A stretch of DNA of 64,000 nt from Cyclobacterium qasimii M12-11B (GTDB lineage Bacteria > Bacteroidota > Bacteroidia > Cytophagales > Cyclobacteriaceae): NCBI RefSeq assembly GCF_000427295.1, contig NZ_ATNM01000099.1, positions 1 through 64,000 on the forward strand, read 5' to 3'. Of this stretch, positions 47,809-56,699 are shown in pieces (the stretch's first letter is position 1; every line of letters begins with the position of its first letter). A program made the translations under genes and the position numbers. The notes beneath the pieces are model-generated. The model was not told where the DNA came from. It saw only the letters and a list, made by a program, of their open reading frames with translations, and ran no database searches.

Positions 47809-48645
47809 ATGTATAAAGATTTCGAAATCAACTATCTGGACAAAATTCATCAGGCAGTAGCTCACCTAAAAGGTATAATTAATGATAAACCTGAAATAGG
47901 AATAATTCCTGGTACAGGACTAGGGAGTTTACTCAACGACATAGAAATAATCACCGAAATCCCTTACCAGGAAATCCCACATTTCCCTATTCCAACAGTT
48001 GTTTCACACCACAGCAAATTAATTCTAGGCAAAGCTGAAGGAAAGCTTATCCTGGCCATGAAGGGTCGGTTTCATTATTATGAAGGCTATTCTATGAAGG
48101 AAGTTACTTTTCCTATTCGGGTAATGAAAATGCTCGGAATTAAAACGTTGATTATTTCCAACGCTTCAGGTGGACTCAACCCTGATTTTAAAATCGGAGA
48201 CGTTATGGTCATTGAAGACCATATAGATCTTTTCCCTGAGAACCCACTCAGAGGACTACATGTAGAAGGATTTGGAGACCGTTTTCCAGATATGAATACT
48301 GCCTACCACCCGGGAATGATCCAATTGGCTTTTGATATTGCCAAACAAACCAATATAAACTTACAAAAAGGAGTATATGCTGGAGTTCAAGGTCCAAACC
48401 TGGAAACACCAGCCGAGTACAAATACTTGAGAACAATTGGTGCAGATGCCGTAGGGATGAGTACAATCCCTGAGGTAATTGTTGCTATTCAATCTGAAAT
48501 GAATGTTTTTGCATTGTCGGCCATCACCGATTTATGTACCCCTGGAAATATAAAGAAAGTTAGCCTTCCTGATATCCTTGAGGCAGCTGCAAAGGCGGAA
48601 CCTGCTATGCGTAAAATCATCCTGGAACTATTAAAAAGAATATAA
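47809..48645 (+). CDS. punA: Purine-nucleoside phosphorylase
   Basis: 278 residues. Cleaves purine nucleosides with phosphate to base plus ribose-1-phosphate. Class I (trimeric) PNP/MTAP marks are visible: IIPGTGLGSLL, PTVVSHHSKLILG, MKGRFHYYEGYSM, LIISNASGGLNPDFKIGDVM, DHIDLFPENPLRG, YAGVQGPNLETPAEYKYL and GADAVGMSTIPEVIVA. The base-specificity position, Asn in human PNP (VTNK), reads SAITDLCTPG here, with Asp. The substrate range may therefore differ from that of the human enzyme. Confidence 0.93.
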   Translation: MYKDFEINYLDKIHQAVAHLKGIINDKPEIGIIPGTGLGSLLNDIEIITEIPYQEIPHFPIPTVVSHHSKLILGKAEGKLILAMKGRFHYYEGYSMKEVTFPIRVMKMLGIKTLIISNASGGLNPDFKIGDVMVIEDHIDLFPENPLRGLHVEGFGDRFPDMNTAYHPGMIQLAFDIAKQTNINLQKGVYAGVQGPNLETPAEYKYLRTIGADAVGMSTIPEVIVAIQSEMNVFALSAITDLCTPGNIKKVSLPDILEAAAKAEPAMRKIILELLKRI

Positions 48646-48790
48646 ATACCCCTCGTTTCATCCATAAAACCTCACTTAAATCACTTCTTTCGGCAGATTA
48701 TTTGATGAACTGTCAATGCACAGCTATAAAGCCACTACCATAAATCCACTATTGGAACAATTATTGGAGACTTTCCATTAAAAAAGAATT

Positions 48791-49456
48791 ATGGAAAAAG
48801 TATTGATAATTGGAGCAAATGGAAGTATAGGGCGTATCCTGTCGGAGAAGCTTAAAGACAATCCTGATTACACCCCTGTGGCCATGGTAAGGGAAGAAAG
48901 CCAAGTGGAACATTTCAAAAACAAGGGAATAGATACTGTTATTGCCGATTTAGAACAAGATTTTGGCCATGCTCTTCAGGGGATTGACAAAGTTATCTTC
49001 GCTGCTGGATCTGGTGCTAAAACTGGAAAGGACAAAACGGAACTGGTAGACAAGAAAGGGGCCATTAAAAGTGTCGATTTTTCGATTAAATATGGCGTAA
49101 GGAAATTTGTAATGCTGAGTTCAAGAGGAGCTGAAAATGCTGAAAAAGCCGATGAGTCCATGCAGCATTACCTTCTCGCAAAAAAAGCCGCTGATGAGCA
49201 TTTAAAGGCTACTAACCTTCCTTATGCCATCGTTAGGCCGGGAAGCTTAACAGATGGCCCTTATACCGGGGAGATAAAAATAGCTGATATTTTCAATGAA
49301 AAAGGAGACATTTCCAGGGCTGACGTAGCAGCTGTTTTAATACACATGCTCGATCATGGAATAGATGGGAAACAGGTTTTTGAAATCTTAGGTGGAAAGG
49401 TAGACATTGAAGATGCCGTACGTTTATTCCTTAAAACAGGCCAAGCAGTGACATAA
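48791..49456 (+). CDS. NAD(P)-binding atypical SDR protein
   Basis: 221 residues. The N-terminal nucleotide loop LIIGANGSIGRILSEKL belongs to the NAD(P)H-binding, NmrA/YwnB-like branch of the short-chain dehydrogenase superfamily. The central region (KFVMLSSRGAENA, then AIVRPGSLTDGP) also fits. These proteins lack the usual catalytic Tyr-Lys pair in many cases, and their substrates are poorly known. Single gene 145 bases after the phosphorylase. Confidence 0.88.
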   Translation: MEKVLIIGANGSIGRILSEKLKDNPDYTPVAMVREESQVEHFKNKGIDTVIADLEQDFGHALQGIDKVIFAAGSGAKTGKDKTELVDKKGAIKSVDFSIKYGVRKFVMLSSRGAENAEKADESMQHYLLAKKAADEHLKATNLPYAIVRPGSLTDGPYTGEIKIADIFNEKGDISRADVAAVLIHMLDHGIDGKQVFEILGGKVDIEDAVRLFLKTGQAVT

Positions 49457-49535
49457 TATTCCTTATTTTATAGTTTTTAGCCATTTATCATTTTTTGGTT
49501 AAATTTATTGGAACAGTAACCCAATAACCTAAACT

Positions 49536-50702
49536 ATGATACACTGGCTCTCCTATTTATTTACCGCTGTTTTAATTAACAACTCACCAGAACCACATTT
49601 TCAAGCCCAGACACTGGACGACAACATTCAAATCGGCTATGGACTTGCCATTGGGGATGTAGACGGTGATGGAAAACCGGACATTTTATTGGCTGACAAG
49701 AATGAGTTTGTCTGGTACAGGAATGGCGATTGGAAGCGGTTTGTGATGGTCAAAGACCTTACTGAATATGACAATGTCTGTATTGCCGCCAGAGACATCA
49801 ATGGTGACGGCATGGTAGAAGTGGCTGTAGGTGCCCAATGGAATCCGGGAGAAACCTCAAATGAGCAAAAATCCGGGTCGGTACATTACCTTATCCGACC
49901 AGAGGACCCCACCAAAGCCTGGGAACCTGTAAAGCTACACCATGAACCTACCGTGCATCGCATGAGGTGGGTGAAGGCAAATGACAACTTGTTTCATTTG
50001 GTAATGCTCCCCCTCCATGGACGAGGCAATAAAGGAGGTTCTGGGGACGGGGTTAAAGTGATCGCTTATGAGCAAATAGACAAAGAAGGCCGGGACTGGA
50101 AACATTGGGTCTTGGATCAAAGCATGCATGTTACCCATAACATGGAACCTGTCCCCAGCGAAACGGGTGAAACATTGTACATTGGAGGCAAAGAAGGCGT
50201 CAAAGCTTTCTCTTATCAGGATGGTGTCTGGACACACAAATCCAAGGACGGTTGGCTAGTCAATGAATACGGGTTTGGTGAAATTCGTGTTGGAAAAGAT
50301 GCAGTAGGAAATTCCTTTTTGGCTGGTGTGGAACCCTTTCACGGTCCAACCTTATCCGTTTATACTGTCGACAAAAAGCCTTTTGCTATAGAAAATTTAA
50401 ACCGAACCCTCCTTACTTCTGCCATGATGCAGGGACATGGGCTTGCCACAGCCGATTTGCTCAATATGGGTGAAGACCAGATAGTCGTTGGTTGGAGAGA
50501 AGCCAATGACGATGGTGACCTGGGTATAAAAATGTTTGTTCCGCAAGAAGATGGTTCTTGGGAGAAACATTGGTTGGATAAAAATGACATGGCTTGTGAG
50601 GACCTGAAAGTAGCAGACCTTGACGGTGATGGCAAACCTGAAATTATTGCTTCAGGAAGAGCGACAAAGAATTTAAAAATATATTGGAACAAAAGTTATT
50701 GA
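49536..50702 (+). CDS. FG-GAP/VCBS repeat protein
   Basis: 388 residues, predicted secreted (hydrophobic N-terminus WLSYLFTAVLI, though short). Repeated Ca-binding loops of the FG-GAP/VCBS type are seen: GDVDGDGKPDILLAD (about residue 41), RDINGDGMVEVAVG (about 87) and ADLDGDGKPEIIASG near the end. A seven-bladed integrin-alpha-like propeller is expected. Function unknown. It is followed 45 bases later by a DUF3500 gene in the same direction, so the two are probably cotranscribed. Confidence 0.85.
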   Translation: MIHWLSYLFTAVLINNSPEPHFQAQTLDDNIQIGYGLAIGDVDGDGKPDILLADKNEFVWYRNGDWKRFVMVKDLTEYDNVCIAARDINGDGMVEVAVGAQWNPGETSNEQKSGSVHYLIRPEDPTKAWEPVKLHHEPTVHRMRWVKANDNLFHLVMLPLHGRGNKGGSGDGVKVIAYEQIDKEGRDWKHWVLDQSMHVTHNMEPVPSETGETLYIGGKEGVKAFSYQDGVWTHKSKDGWLVNEYGFGEIRVGKDAVGNSFLAGVEPFHGPTLSVYTVDKKPFAIENLNRTLLTSAMMQGHGLATADLLNMGEDQIVVGWREANDDGDLGIKMFVPQEDGSWEKHWLDKNDMACEDLKVADLDGDGKPEIIASGRATKNLKIYWNKSY

Positions 50703-50747
50703 TCCAACACTAACCATACAGATAAACCCAAGCTAAACAGCACATTC

Positions 50748-51800
50748 ATGTATCAATACCTAAAAAGCATCTCAGCGACACTCCTACTTACAGTTGGTAT
50801 CGTACTATTCAGTCCTGCACAGGATCTTTCACCATTGGCCAATGATTTTATTGAAAGTTTAAGTCCGGAATTAAAAAAGCAAGCTTGCTTTCCTTTTGAT
50901 CACTCAGAGCGATTCAATTGGCACTTTGTTCCTCGGGAAAGGAATGGCCCTACTTTTCATGACTTTGACCAAACACAAACTACAAATGCATTGAATTTGA
51001 TGAGGGCTTCCTTAGGGACAGCAGGACAAGAAAAGGCTGCGGCTATTATCGAACTGGAAAACGTACTAAGGGCGGTTGAAAACAGGCCTGAAAATGACAC
51101 CTACCGGGATCCATTAAATTATCACTTCAGTGTTTTTGGACAGCCCTCAGCTGACAAAGCCTGGGGCTGGAGACTGGAGGGGCATCATTTGTCATTAAAT
51201 TTCTCCTCTGCCAAAGGAACCATCACCTCCTCTACCCCATCTTTTATGGGCTCCAACCCAGGCATCATTTTAGAGGGGCCTCATATGAACAGGCAGGTTC
51301 TTGGGGATGAAACCAACGTAGGATTTCAATTATTGCATTCATTGAACGAGACCCAAAAGAAACAAGCTGTTTTTGCCAACAAGGCCCCAGCAGATATAAT
51401 CACCTCAAATAACAGGAAAGCGAAAATCCTGGATCAGGCGGGAATAAAAGGAAGTGACCTTCAACCCAAGCAACTGGCCCTATTAAAAGAATTGGTAGAA
51501 GTTTATCTCTCCCGATTCACCGCTGAATACCATGCGGACTTATTGAAACGAATTAAAAATTCAGGTTGGGAAAAAATGTCTTTTGCTTGGGCAGGAGCAG
51601 AAACGAATAGCGTTGGCCATCCTCATTATTACAGCATTCAGGGTGCTGGCTTACTGATAGAGTATGACAATATTCAAAACAATGCCAACCATGTGCATGC
51701 AGTGGTTAGGGATCTTCAAAATGACTTCGGAGGAGATCTGCTACAAAGCCACTACTTACAGGACCATTTAGGTAAAAATATGGCCCATAGTGCAGAATAA
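50748..51800 (+). CDS. DUF3500 domain secreted protein
   Basis: 350 residues with a signal peptide (SISATLLLTVGIVLFSPAQ). The body matches the DUF3500 pattern: FNWHFVPRERNGPTF, WGWRLEGHHLSLNFSSAKG, TPSFMGSNPG, then FAWAGAETNSVGHPHYYSIQ and LIEYDNIQNNANHVHAVVRD. The family is widespread in environmental bacteria with no known activity. The many conserved His and Asp could bind metal, which is inference. Last gene before a strong terminator. Confidence 0.88.
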   Translation: MYQYLKSISATLLLTVGIVLFSPAQDLSPLANDFIESLSPELKKQACFPFDHSERFNWHFVPRERNGPTFHDFDQTQTTNALNLMRASLGTAGQEKAAAIIELENVLRAVENRPENDTYRDPLNYHFSVFGQPSADKAWGWRLEGHHLSLNFSSAKGTITSSTPSFMGSNPGIILEGPHMNRQVLGDETNVGFQLLHSLNETQKKQAVFANKAPADIITSNNRKAKILDQAGIKGSDLQPKQLALLKELVEVYLSRFTAEYHADLLKRIKNSGWEKMSFAWAGAETNSVGHPHYYSIQGAGLLIEYDNIQNNANHVHAVVRDLQNDFGGDLLQSHYLQDHLGKNMAHSAE

Positions 51801-51826
51801 AAAAAGCGTAACCTAATAGATATTAT

Positions 51827-51845
51827 AGGTTTGCATTGCAAACCT
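51827..51845. repeat. Perfect 19-base palindrome
   Basis: AGGTTTGCATTGCAAACCT is a perfect inverted repeat around a single T, just after the DUF3500 stop. With no loop of normal size it is a better DNA-binding site candidate than an RNA hairpin; it lies 9 bases before a proper terminator. Confidence 0.5.
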
Positions 51846-51853
51846 CGTAAACG

Positions 51854-51886
51854 AATAGCCCATAGTCAATACTGTGGGCTATTTTT
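51854..51886. terminator. Terminator between convergent genes
   Basis: AATAGCCCA and TGGGCTATT form a 9-bp stem extended by AGT/ACT, followed by TTTTTG on the plus strand. It ends the FG-GAP/DUF3500 unit and may also act on the convergent YkgJ-like gene. Confidence 0.85.
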
Positions 51887-51929
51887 GTTCTAATGAAAGA
51901 GAAATTAACCAATACAATAGTTGCTTAAT

Positions 51930-52532
51930 TTAAACAACCTTTTTCTTAATATCAGGAGAAGGTCTGTAGGCATAATATTGTAGCACTTCCTCCAGTGCCA
52001 TTTTCAGGGCTTTGTTAACGGGTAAAATTTTATTGCCCATGTGAAAGTCTATTTGATTCAACTGCATATAGTAGTCAGTAAAAACCGGCACATTCAGGCC
52101 TTTTGAAATGGCCTCTACCGTAGCATTAAAATGTTCGGATTGACCTTCTTTGATGATTTTACAAGTAGCCAATCTCAAATGTCCATATTTATCCTTATTG
52201 GCAGCAAACCCAAACAGCCGACAAATTAAACCCCGGTATTTGTAATCGCTACAACGACCCTGACCATTAATGGTTAAAGGCTTATAGATCAAACATGTCA
52301 AACTATGGGCCTCATCAAGCTTGGTGAGGGTGCTTTCTGCCTCCCCATTTAAAAACAGGTGAAAAGCCCAAGGTAAAAATTCTAAAGGAGAAGCTTCAAT
52401 ATCAGGGTAGGTACAACATTTACCACAACCAGCAACACAGCCCAATCCTGATGCTTGTTCAAACTGAGCGCTTTCTTGCTCCAATTGATGAAAAAGTTTT
52501 TCCACCAATTCCACTTTTCGCTCTATAGACAT
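51930..52532 (-). CDS. YkgJ family Cys-cluster protein
   Basis: 200 residues, no signal. The Cys cluster starts GCVAGCGKCCTYPDIEASPLEF, and further Cys occur at TCLIYKPL, GRCSDYKYRGLICRLFG and ATCKII. This is the YkgJ/CxxCxxCC zinc- or iron-binding family (UPF0153). Its role is not established, and the genes are mostly found alone. The frame is complete. Confidence 0.85.
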   Translation of the reverse strand: MSIERKVELVEKLFHQLEQESAQFEQASGLGCVAGCGKCCTYPDIEASPLEFLPWAFHLFLNGEAESTLTKLDEAHSLTCLIYKPLTINGQGRCSDYKYRGLICRLFGFAANKDKYGHLRLATCKIIKEGQSEHFNATVEAISKGLNVPVFTDYYMQLNQIDFHMGNKILPVNKALKMALEEVLQYYAYRPSPDIKKKVV

Positions 52533-52717
52533 TATTTTTTATCGAAGGTAGACTTAAAAAAACTATAAGAGGATGTTTATTTATAAAAAGAAATCAAGAT
52601 TTTTTCATTATTGAATTCCTGCGAAATGATTTTAGATTTAAAGGTATAACTGCGTCTAAACCAAGAAGAAATCCATTCCCTATTTTAAAGAAGGTTAAAA
52701 GATAAATGGTCAAAAAC

Positions 52718-53218
52718 TCAATAGCCTATCTCCATAATTTCAAAGACCCGATCTGCCTTGGCTAGTTTCAAAATTGCTTTGTCTCCAACTTTCTTGTCTA
52801 TTAATAATCTTGCAATTGGCGAAATAAATGAAATTTTTCCCTTAGCAACATCTGCTTCGTCTACCCCCACAATTTGATATTGATTAAGTTTGGTATCATC
52901 CCCTATTTTGAAAGTCACCACTGCTCCAAACCGCACTTCATTGGGAGGCTGATTGGCAGATTCTACTATCTTGGCTGAATTGATACGGCTAGTAAGCAAT
53001 TGCAATTTTGCATTGATGTGATTAAACGCAATTCTCCGTTCTTTCTCATCATGATGCCCCAATTGTTCTCTTTCATTTATTAAAGCCTCTTTTTCGTCTA
53101 ATAGCTCTTTCATACCAATCCTGGTTACGTAATTCGTTACTCCCTCTGGTAAGTCAGCTCTAGGTGGAACCATTGGAATCACTTCCTGGTCGTCTTCTTT
53201 TACAAATCCTCTACTCAT
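52718..53218 (-). CDS. GreA/GreB family transcription elongation factor
   Basis: 166 residues. The N-terminus SRGFVKEDDQEVIPMVPPRADLPEG is that of GreB-like proteins. A coiled coil with VTRIGMKELLDEKEALINER and acidic tip follows, then the C-terminal FKBP-like domain with VRFGAVVTFKIGDD and ISFISPIARLLIDKKVGDKA. Gre factors enter the RNA polymerase secondary channel and stimulate cleavage of backtracked RNA. I cannot decide between GreA and GreB; the opening favours GreB. Confidence 0.88.
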   Translation of the reverse strand: MSRGFVKEDDQEVIPMVPPRADLPEGVTNYVTRIGMKELLDEKEALINEREQLGHHDEKERRIAFNHINAKLQLLTSRINSAKIVESANQPPNEVRFGAVVTFKIGDDTKLNQYQIVGVDEADVAKGKISFISPIARLLIDKKVGDKAILKLAKADRVFEIMEIGY

Positions 53219-53888
53219 GGCTATAGTATTATAAAAATATTTTCTTTGGATCTACTTTATATTCCTTTAAGACTGGGGCTTGATAGGCCTTTACTTTTAG
53301 TCCGAAATTAAAGCACTATAAATGGCCCTTACAATAAGTCCAGACAAGGTAGTTTCAGCAAAAAGAAAGCCTAAGTCACAACTAAAACATAAAAAAGTGG
53401 ATTCAACCTCTTAAAAAATAAAATTGAATAATCGACCCTCTTTTTCAATCCCAGACACTATAAAAGCAAAAGGCGAAAAACCAATCCGTAAAGTCACTCT
53501 AATTCCCAGTACTCTTTCCATGCCCTAAACCTAACGTAGGACTAAAAGATTACAGCCCAGACGTTTTCAGGAGGCACAATACTTATTTACTAACAGCTGG
53601 TATTTCTTTAATTCTTCTATGGACATCTCTTTTGTCCCATCATTACCCTATTTTAATATTTTATCGCAATACACTATGGCCATATACAAGTAATTTTTTG
53701 ATGTATCAAACTTCTCAATTTAAAAAGAAAAGCATCACTTGGTATAACCTTTTCCTGATATTCTGGACAACAGATCATTGCACTGATGATTCTTGTAGCA
53801 GATTAAAATTCAGGTAAATGATAAAAAGCAAAATTTTATGAGTAATTAGAAGGGTTATTTAAATCTTCGCCATTAAGTAGAATGATTT
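53219..53888. other. Intergenic region, nothing recognised
   Basis: About 670 bases between two minus-strand genes. One 61-codon plus-strand frame (53632-53817) is low-complexity in its composition and has no motif, so I do not call it. No tRNA-like fold or strong hairpin was found. Confidence 0.5.
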
Positions 53889-56099
53889 CTAATCGAAAAA
53901 ATTATATAGGTCTTCTATTGAAGCATTATCAAGGATAAACAGGTTGTTTTCTGTCCCTGTATTCTTAAAACCTGATTTAATAATTTCAATGTCTTCATTG
54001 ATAATACTCAAATTTTCATGCTTTCCATTTCCGTCGGTTATTCCTGAAATCAACAGTTTTATGGGTGCTAAGCCTGCGGCAAGGTCTGGCAAGTCATAAT
54101 ATTGCAATGAACCCGCTACTGCGTTGTCAATAAATTGCGGGGCATAAAATCGGGATGCTACAATTGACCTATAAGATGAATATGGTTTAATAAGTGCAAC
54201 ATGTGTAATTGATTTTTCAAAAGCTGCAGCATGCAGTAGTACCGGGGACATTTGTTCATGCGCAATACCACGTATTTCTTTAATTTCATCATTCTCCTTA
54301 ATGACTTGGACAAGTCTGAGCACATCACTTACTCTAATACCCAAAATACTCCTTCCTATCATTACGGAAGGATACCAGATTTGATATATAAGTCCTTTAT
54401 TGTAAGCATGGTCAAAATACGAACCACCTAACCATTCGCCAGGACCTGTTTCACCCGTGCCAATTAAATCAGGAACCAATACCGTATAACCTTGATTTAC
54501 AACATCCTCTATTTCATTACTTTCGGAAGAACTGGCAATTTTACCATCGGGATGTAAATAAATGATAGCCTTTTTATTCGAAGCATCAGGGGTAAACAAT
54601 AAATAAGGGACAGGATAGTCACCTTCGCCTTTAATAAAATATTTCTCAATAAGATATCCTGTTTTTCTTATACTTCCTGTAAGAACTGGCTTTGGATTGG
54701 TTCCGGGCTTAATATAGCCGGATAGTTGTTTGGCATATTCCACCACCTTTGCTGGGTAATCTTCAATTGCTTTTCTTGACCGCTTTAGCTTTTCGTTTAA
54801 TTTTTCAGCTTCTTTTTTATTCAAACTAAAAACAGACTCATAATTATCAAAAGATGTTGAAACTTGCCCTGTTGGGGTAACCTGTAATTCTTCTTCTGAT
54901 AATGGGACCAATTCCTCGTCAAAAGGATCTCCGGGATTATCTAAGTGTTGTTGAAAAAAAGCATACGTCGCTTCCCTGTTCTTTTTTGTACTTGAGTGGG
55001 CCGCAAGATCTTCTACCCTGCCAAAGTTGTCTTCTTTGTCATAGGCTTTGTACATTTTTGAAATTTCTTCCTCTGCTTCTTTTGAACCATCAATATTAAA
55101 AATATCATTTGTGGTTGTTATCATTAAAGCCGGTTTGGGAGCTACGGCTATCAGAAAGTCAGCATGGTCAATTTTGTTTGAAAACATACCTATTATGTTT
55201 TGTTCCCCCTCTCTAGGCCCTATTGATTGCAACATTCTAGTGTATGTTGTTATATGGTTTTCAACAGCGATAGCGTCAATCCGATCATCAAATGGTGAAA
55301 TATAAGCTGTTTGAAAACCACCTCCAGACCTTCCTGTCATCCCTATTCTGCTGCCGTCAACAAAATTTCTGGTTAATAAGTAATCAACTGCCCTAATCCC
55401 ATCCCAGATCATGTATTTAGTTAAAGAACTGCCGTTTAAAAATATTTGAGCTGTAGAATAAGCATGTTCTCTTGTCACAGCCCCTACTATTGACTCATTA
55501 TTCACGGAGTCAAAATATTGAAATCGTTCCCCCTGCCCAATCGGATCGTATGCAAATACAACAAAGCCTTTTTTCACCAGGTTAAGGATAATTTGCTGAT
55601 AGCCGCCACGATATCCTTGCGCGGTATGACCACTACAATATACAATCGTTGGGACTTTATCCCCCTCTTTTACAGAAGAGGGAATAAACAAGGAGGAGGT
55701 GACATAAAAATTAGGTTGGGATTCGAAAAGGATGTTTTCAACACGATAAAAATCCTTTTCAATTGTCGATACAATTTTTGAATTCAAGGGTGTTCTTGCG
55801 GGGAATTCTCCAATAACTTTTTTCAACGACCCTTTTACCTTTTCCTGGTATTTTAACCAATCATCAGTGCTGCGAAGGTTTTCAACTTCAATTTTACGTT
55901 CGTTTAATAAGCCGTAAGCCTGATCGGTAATATGATCATACAATGCATTTGGTGCATTACTAAAGCCCTTCCAGTCTTTTATTACATCTAATTCCTTTTG
56001 GGCATTTGAATTTGAACTTAATGAAAGTAGTACAATTACGAAGAAAATTTTTCCAAGGAACTTGTTTTGTATTGACAATCGCTTTTTTATTAATTTCAT
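53889..56099 (-). CDS. Tandem alpha/beta-hydrolase (acetyl xylan esterase-like)
   Basis: About 736 residues from the Met at 56099, chosen because it gives a clean signal peptide (FLGKIFFVIVLLSLSSNSNAQ); the open frame runs to 56159. The first half is an acetyl xylan esterase/prolyl oligopeptidase-like domain with IVYCSGHTAQGYRGG, AYDPIGQGER, the nucleophile elbow GMTGRSGGGFQTAY and a late His in AAHSSTKKNREATYAF. The second half repeats the fold (IYLHPDGKIA, VPDLIGTGETG), but its elbow reads RGIAHEQMSPVLL with no Ser, so it is probably inactive. Secreted; the substrate may be an esterified glycan (inference). Confidence 0.8.
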   Translation of the reverse strand: MKLIKKRLSIQNKFLGKIFFVIVLLSLSSNSNAQKELDVIKDWKGFSNAPNALYDHITDQAYGLLNERKIEVENLRSTDDWLKYQEKVKGSLKKVIGEFPARTPLNSKIVSTIEKDFYRVENILFESQPNFYVTSSLFIPSSVKEGDKVPTIVYCSGHTAQGYRGGYQQIILNLVKKGFVVFAYDPIGQGERFQYFDSVNNESIVGAVTREHAYSTAQIFLNGSSLTKYMIWDGIRAVDYLLTRNFVDGSRIGMTGRSGGGFQTAYISPFDDRIDAIAVENHITTYTRMLQSIGPREGEQNIIGMFSNKIDHADFLIAVAPKPALMITTTNDIFNIDGSKEAEEEISKMYKAYDKEDNFGRVEDLAAHSSTKKNREATYAFFQQHLDNPGDPFDEELVPLSEEELQVTPTGQVSTSFDNYESVFSLNKKEAEKLNEKLKRSRKAIEDYPAKVVEYAKQLSGYIKPGTNPKPVLTGSIRKTGYLIEKYFIKGEGDYPVPYLLFTPDASNKKAIIYLHPDGKIASSSESNEIEDVVNQGYTVLVPDLIGTGETGPGEWLGGSYFDHAYNKGLIYQIWYPSVMIGRSILGIRVSDVLRLVQVIKENDEIKEIRGIAHEQMSPVLLHAAAFEKSITHVALIKPYSSYRSIVASRFYAPQFIDNAVAGSLQYYDLPDLAAGLAPIKLLISGITDGNGKHENLSIINEDIEIIKSGFKNTGTENNLFILDNASIEDLYNFFD

Positions 56100-56159
56100 A
56101 TAAGATGATAGTAACGATTCAAAATCCATTTCTTTTTGCATACTTGCCGCATTTGCCAA

Positions 56160-56699
56160 TGCCTGACCGAAAAAGTCATTCTCATTAGCAACAACACAAC
56201 CTCTAACGGATAAAAAGTAGTCAGTAGAAAAGCGTTTGTTTTCTTCTTTTTATGAATCAGTTCCAATATTTGAAGCATAGATTAAACCGTCAAGAGCGTA
56301 CAGTTTCACTGCTGAAATTGCTTGATGTTTGTGGCTTGTTTTGACCTCACCGATAACTTGGGTATTTCATGAGGTTTATGCTGCAGAGATGCGCAAATAA
56401 GGACTACACGCCTTCCCTTTACTTTTTCCTTTCTCAAATTAAGGCTTCTGTACAAGAAATCAAGCGGAAAAACCACTTATTTAATTGAAACCGATACAAT
56501 ACGGAAATATATTTCCATAGTAGCGGCGTCCTTATATCCCAATAATACCTGGATCCTTCTTAAACCCGAGGTATGCTATGGCCATTCTAATCCTGATGAA
56601 CTACCTCCCTTTATTGCCCTGAGCCTAGTAAAGAGGCAAACATAGCTTTCAGTCCAGGCTGTTCCAGCCATCCGAATGCTTGGCTATGGACAATAGTAT
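56160..56699. other. Intergenic region, nothing recognised
   Basis: About 540 bases between the esterase and the YHYH gene. The promoter of the esterase should be at the left end. Short open stretches occur (for instance about 70 plus-strand codons without Met near 56430-56645), but nothing I recognise. No terminator with a strong stem was found. Confidence 0.45.

Noticed and set aside
48680-48781. A coding-like tail (ending LLEQLLETFH) between the phosphorylase and the SDR gene
   Set aside because: Only about 33 codons are open, with no family match and no plausible start; it may be a gene remnant but cannot be supported.
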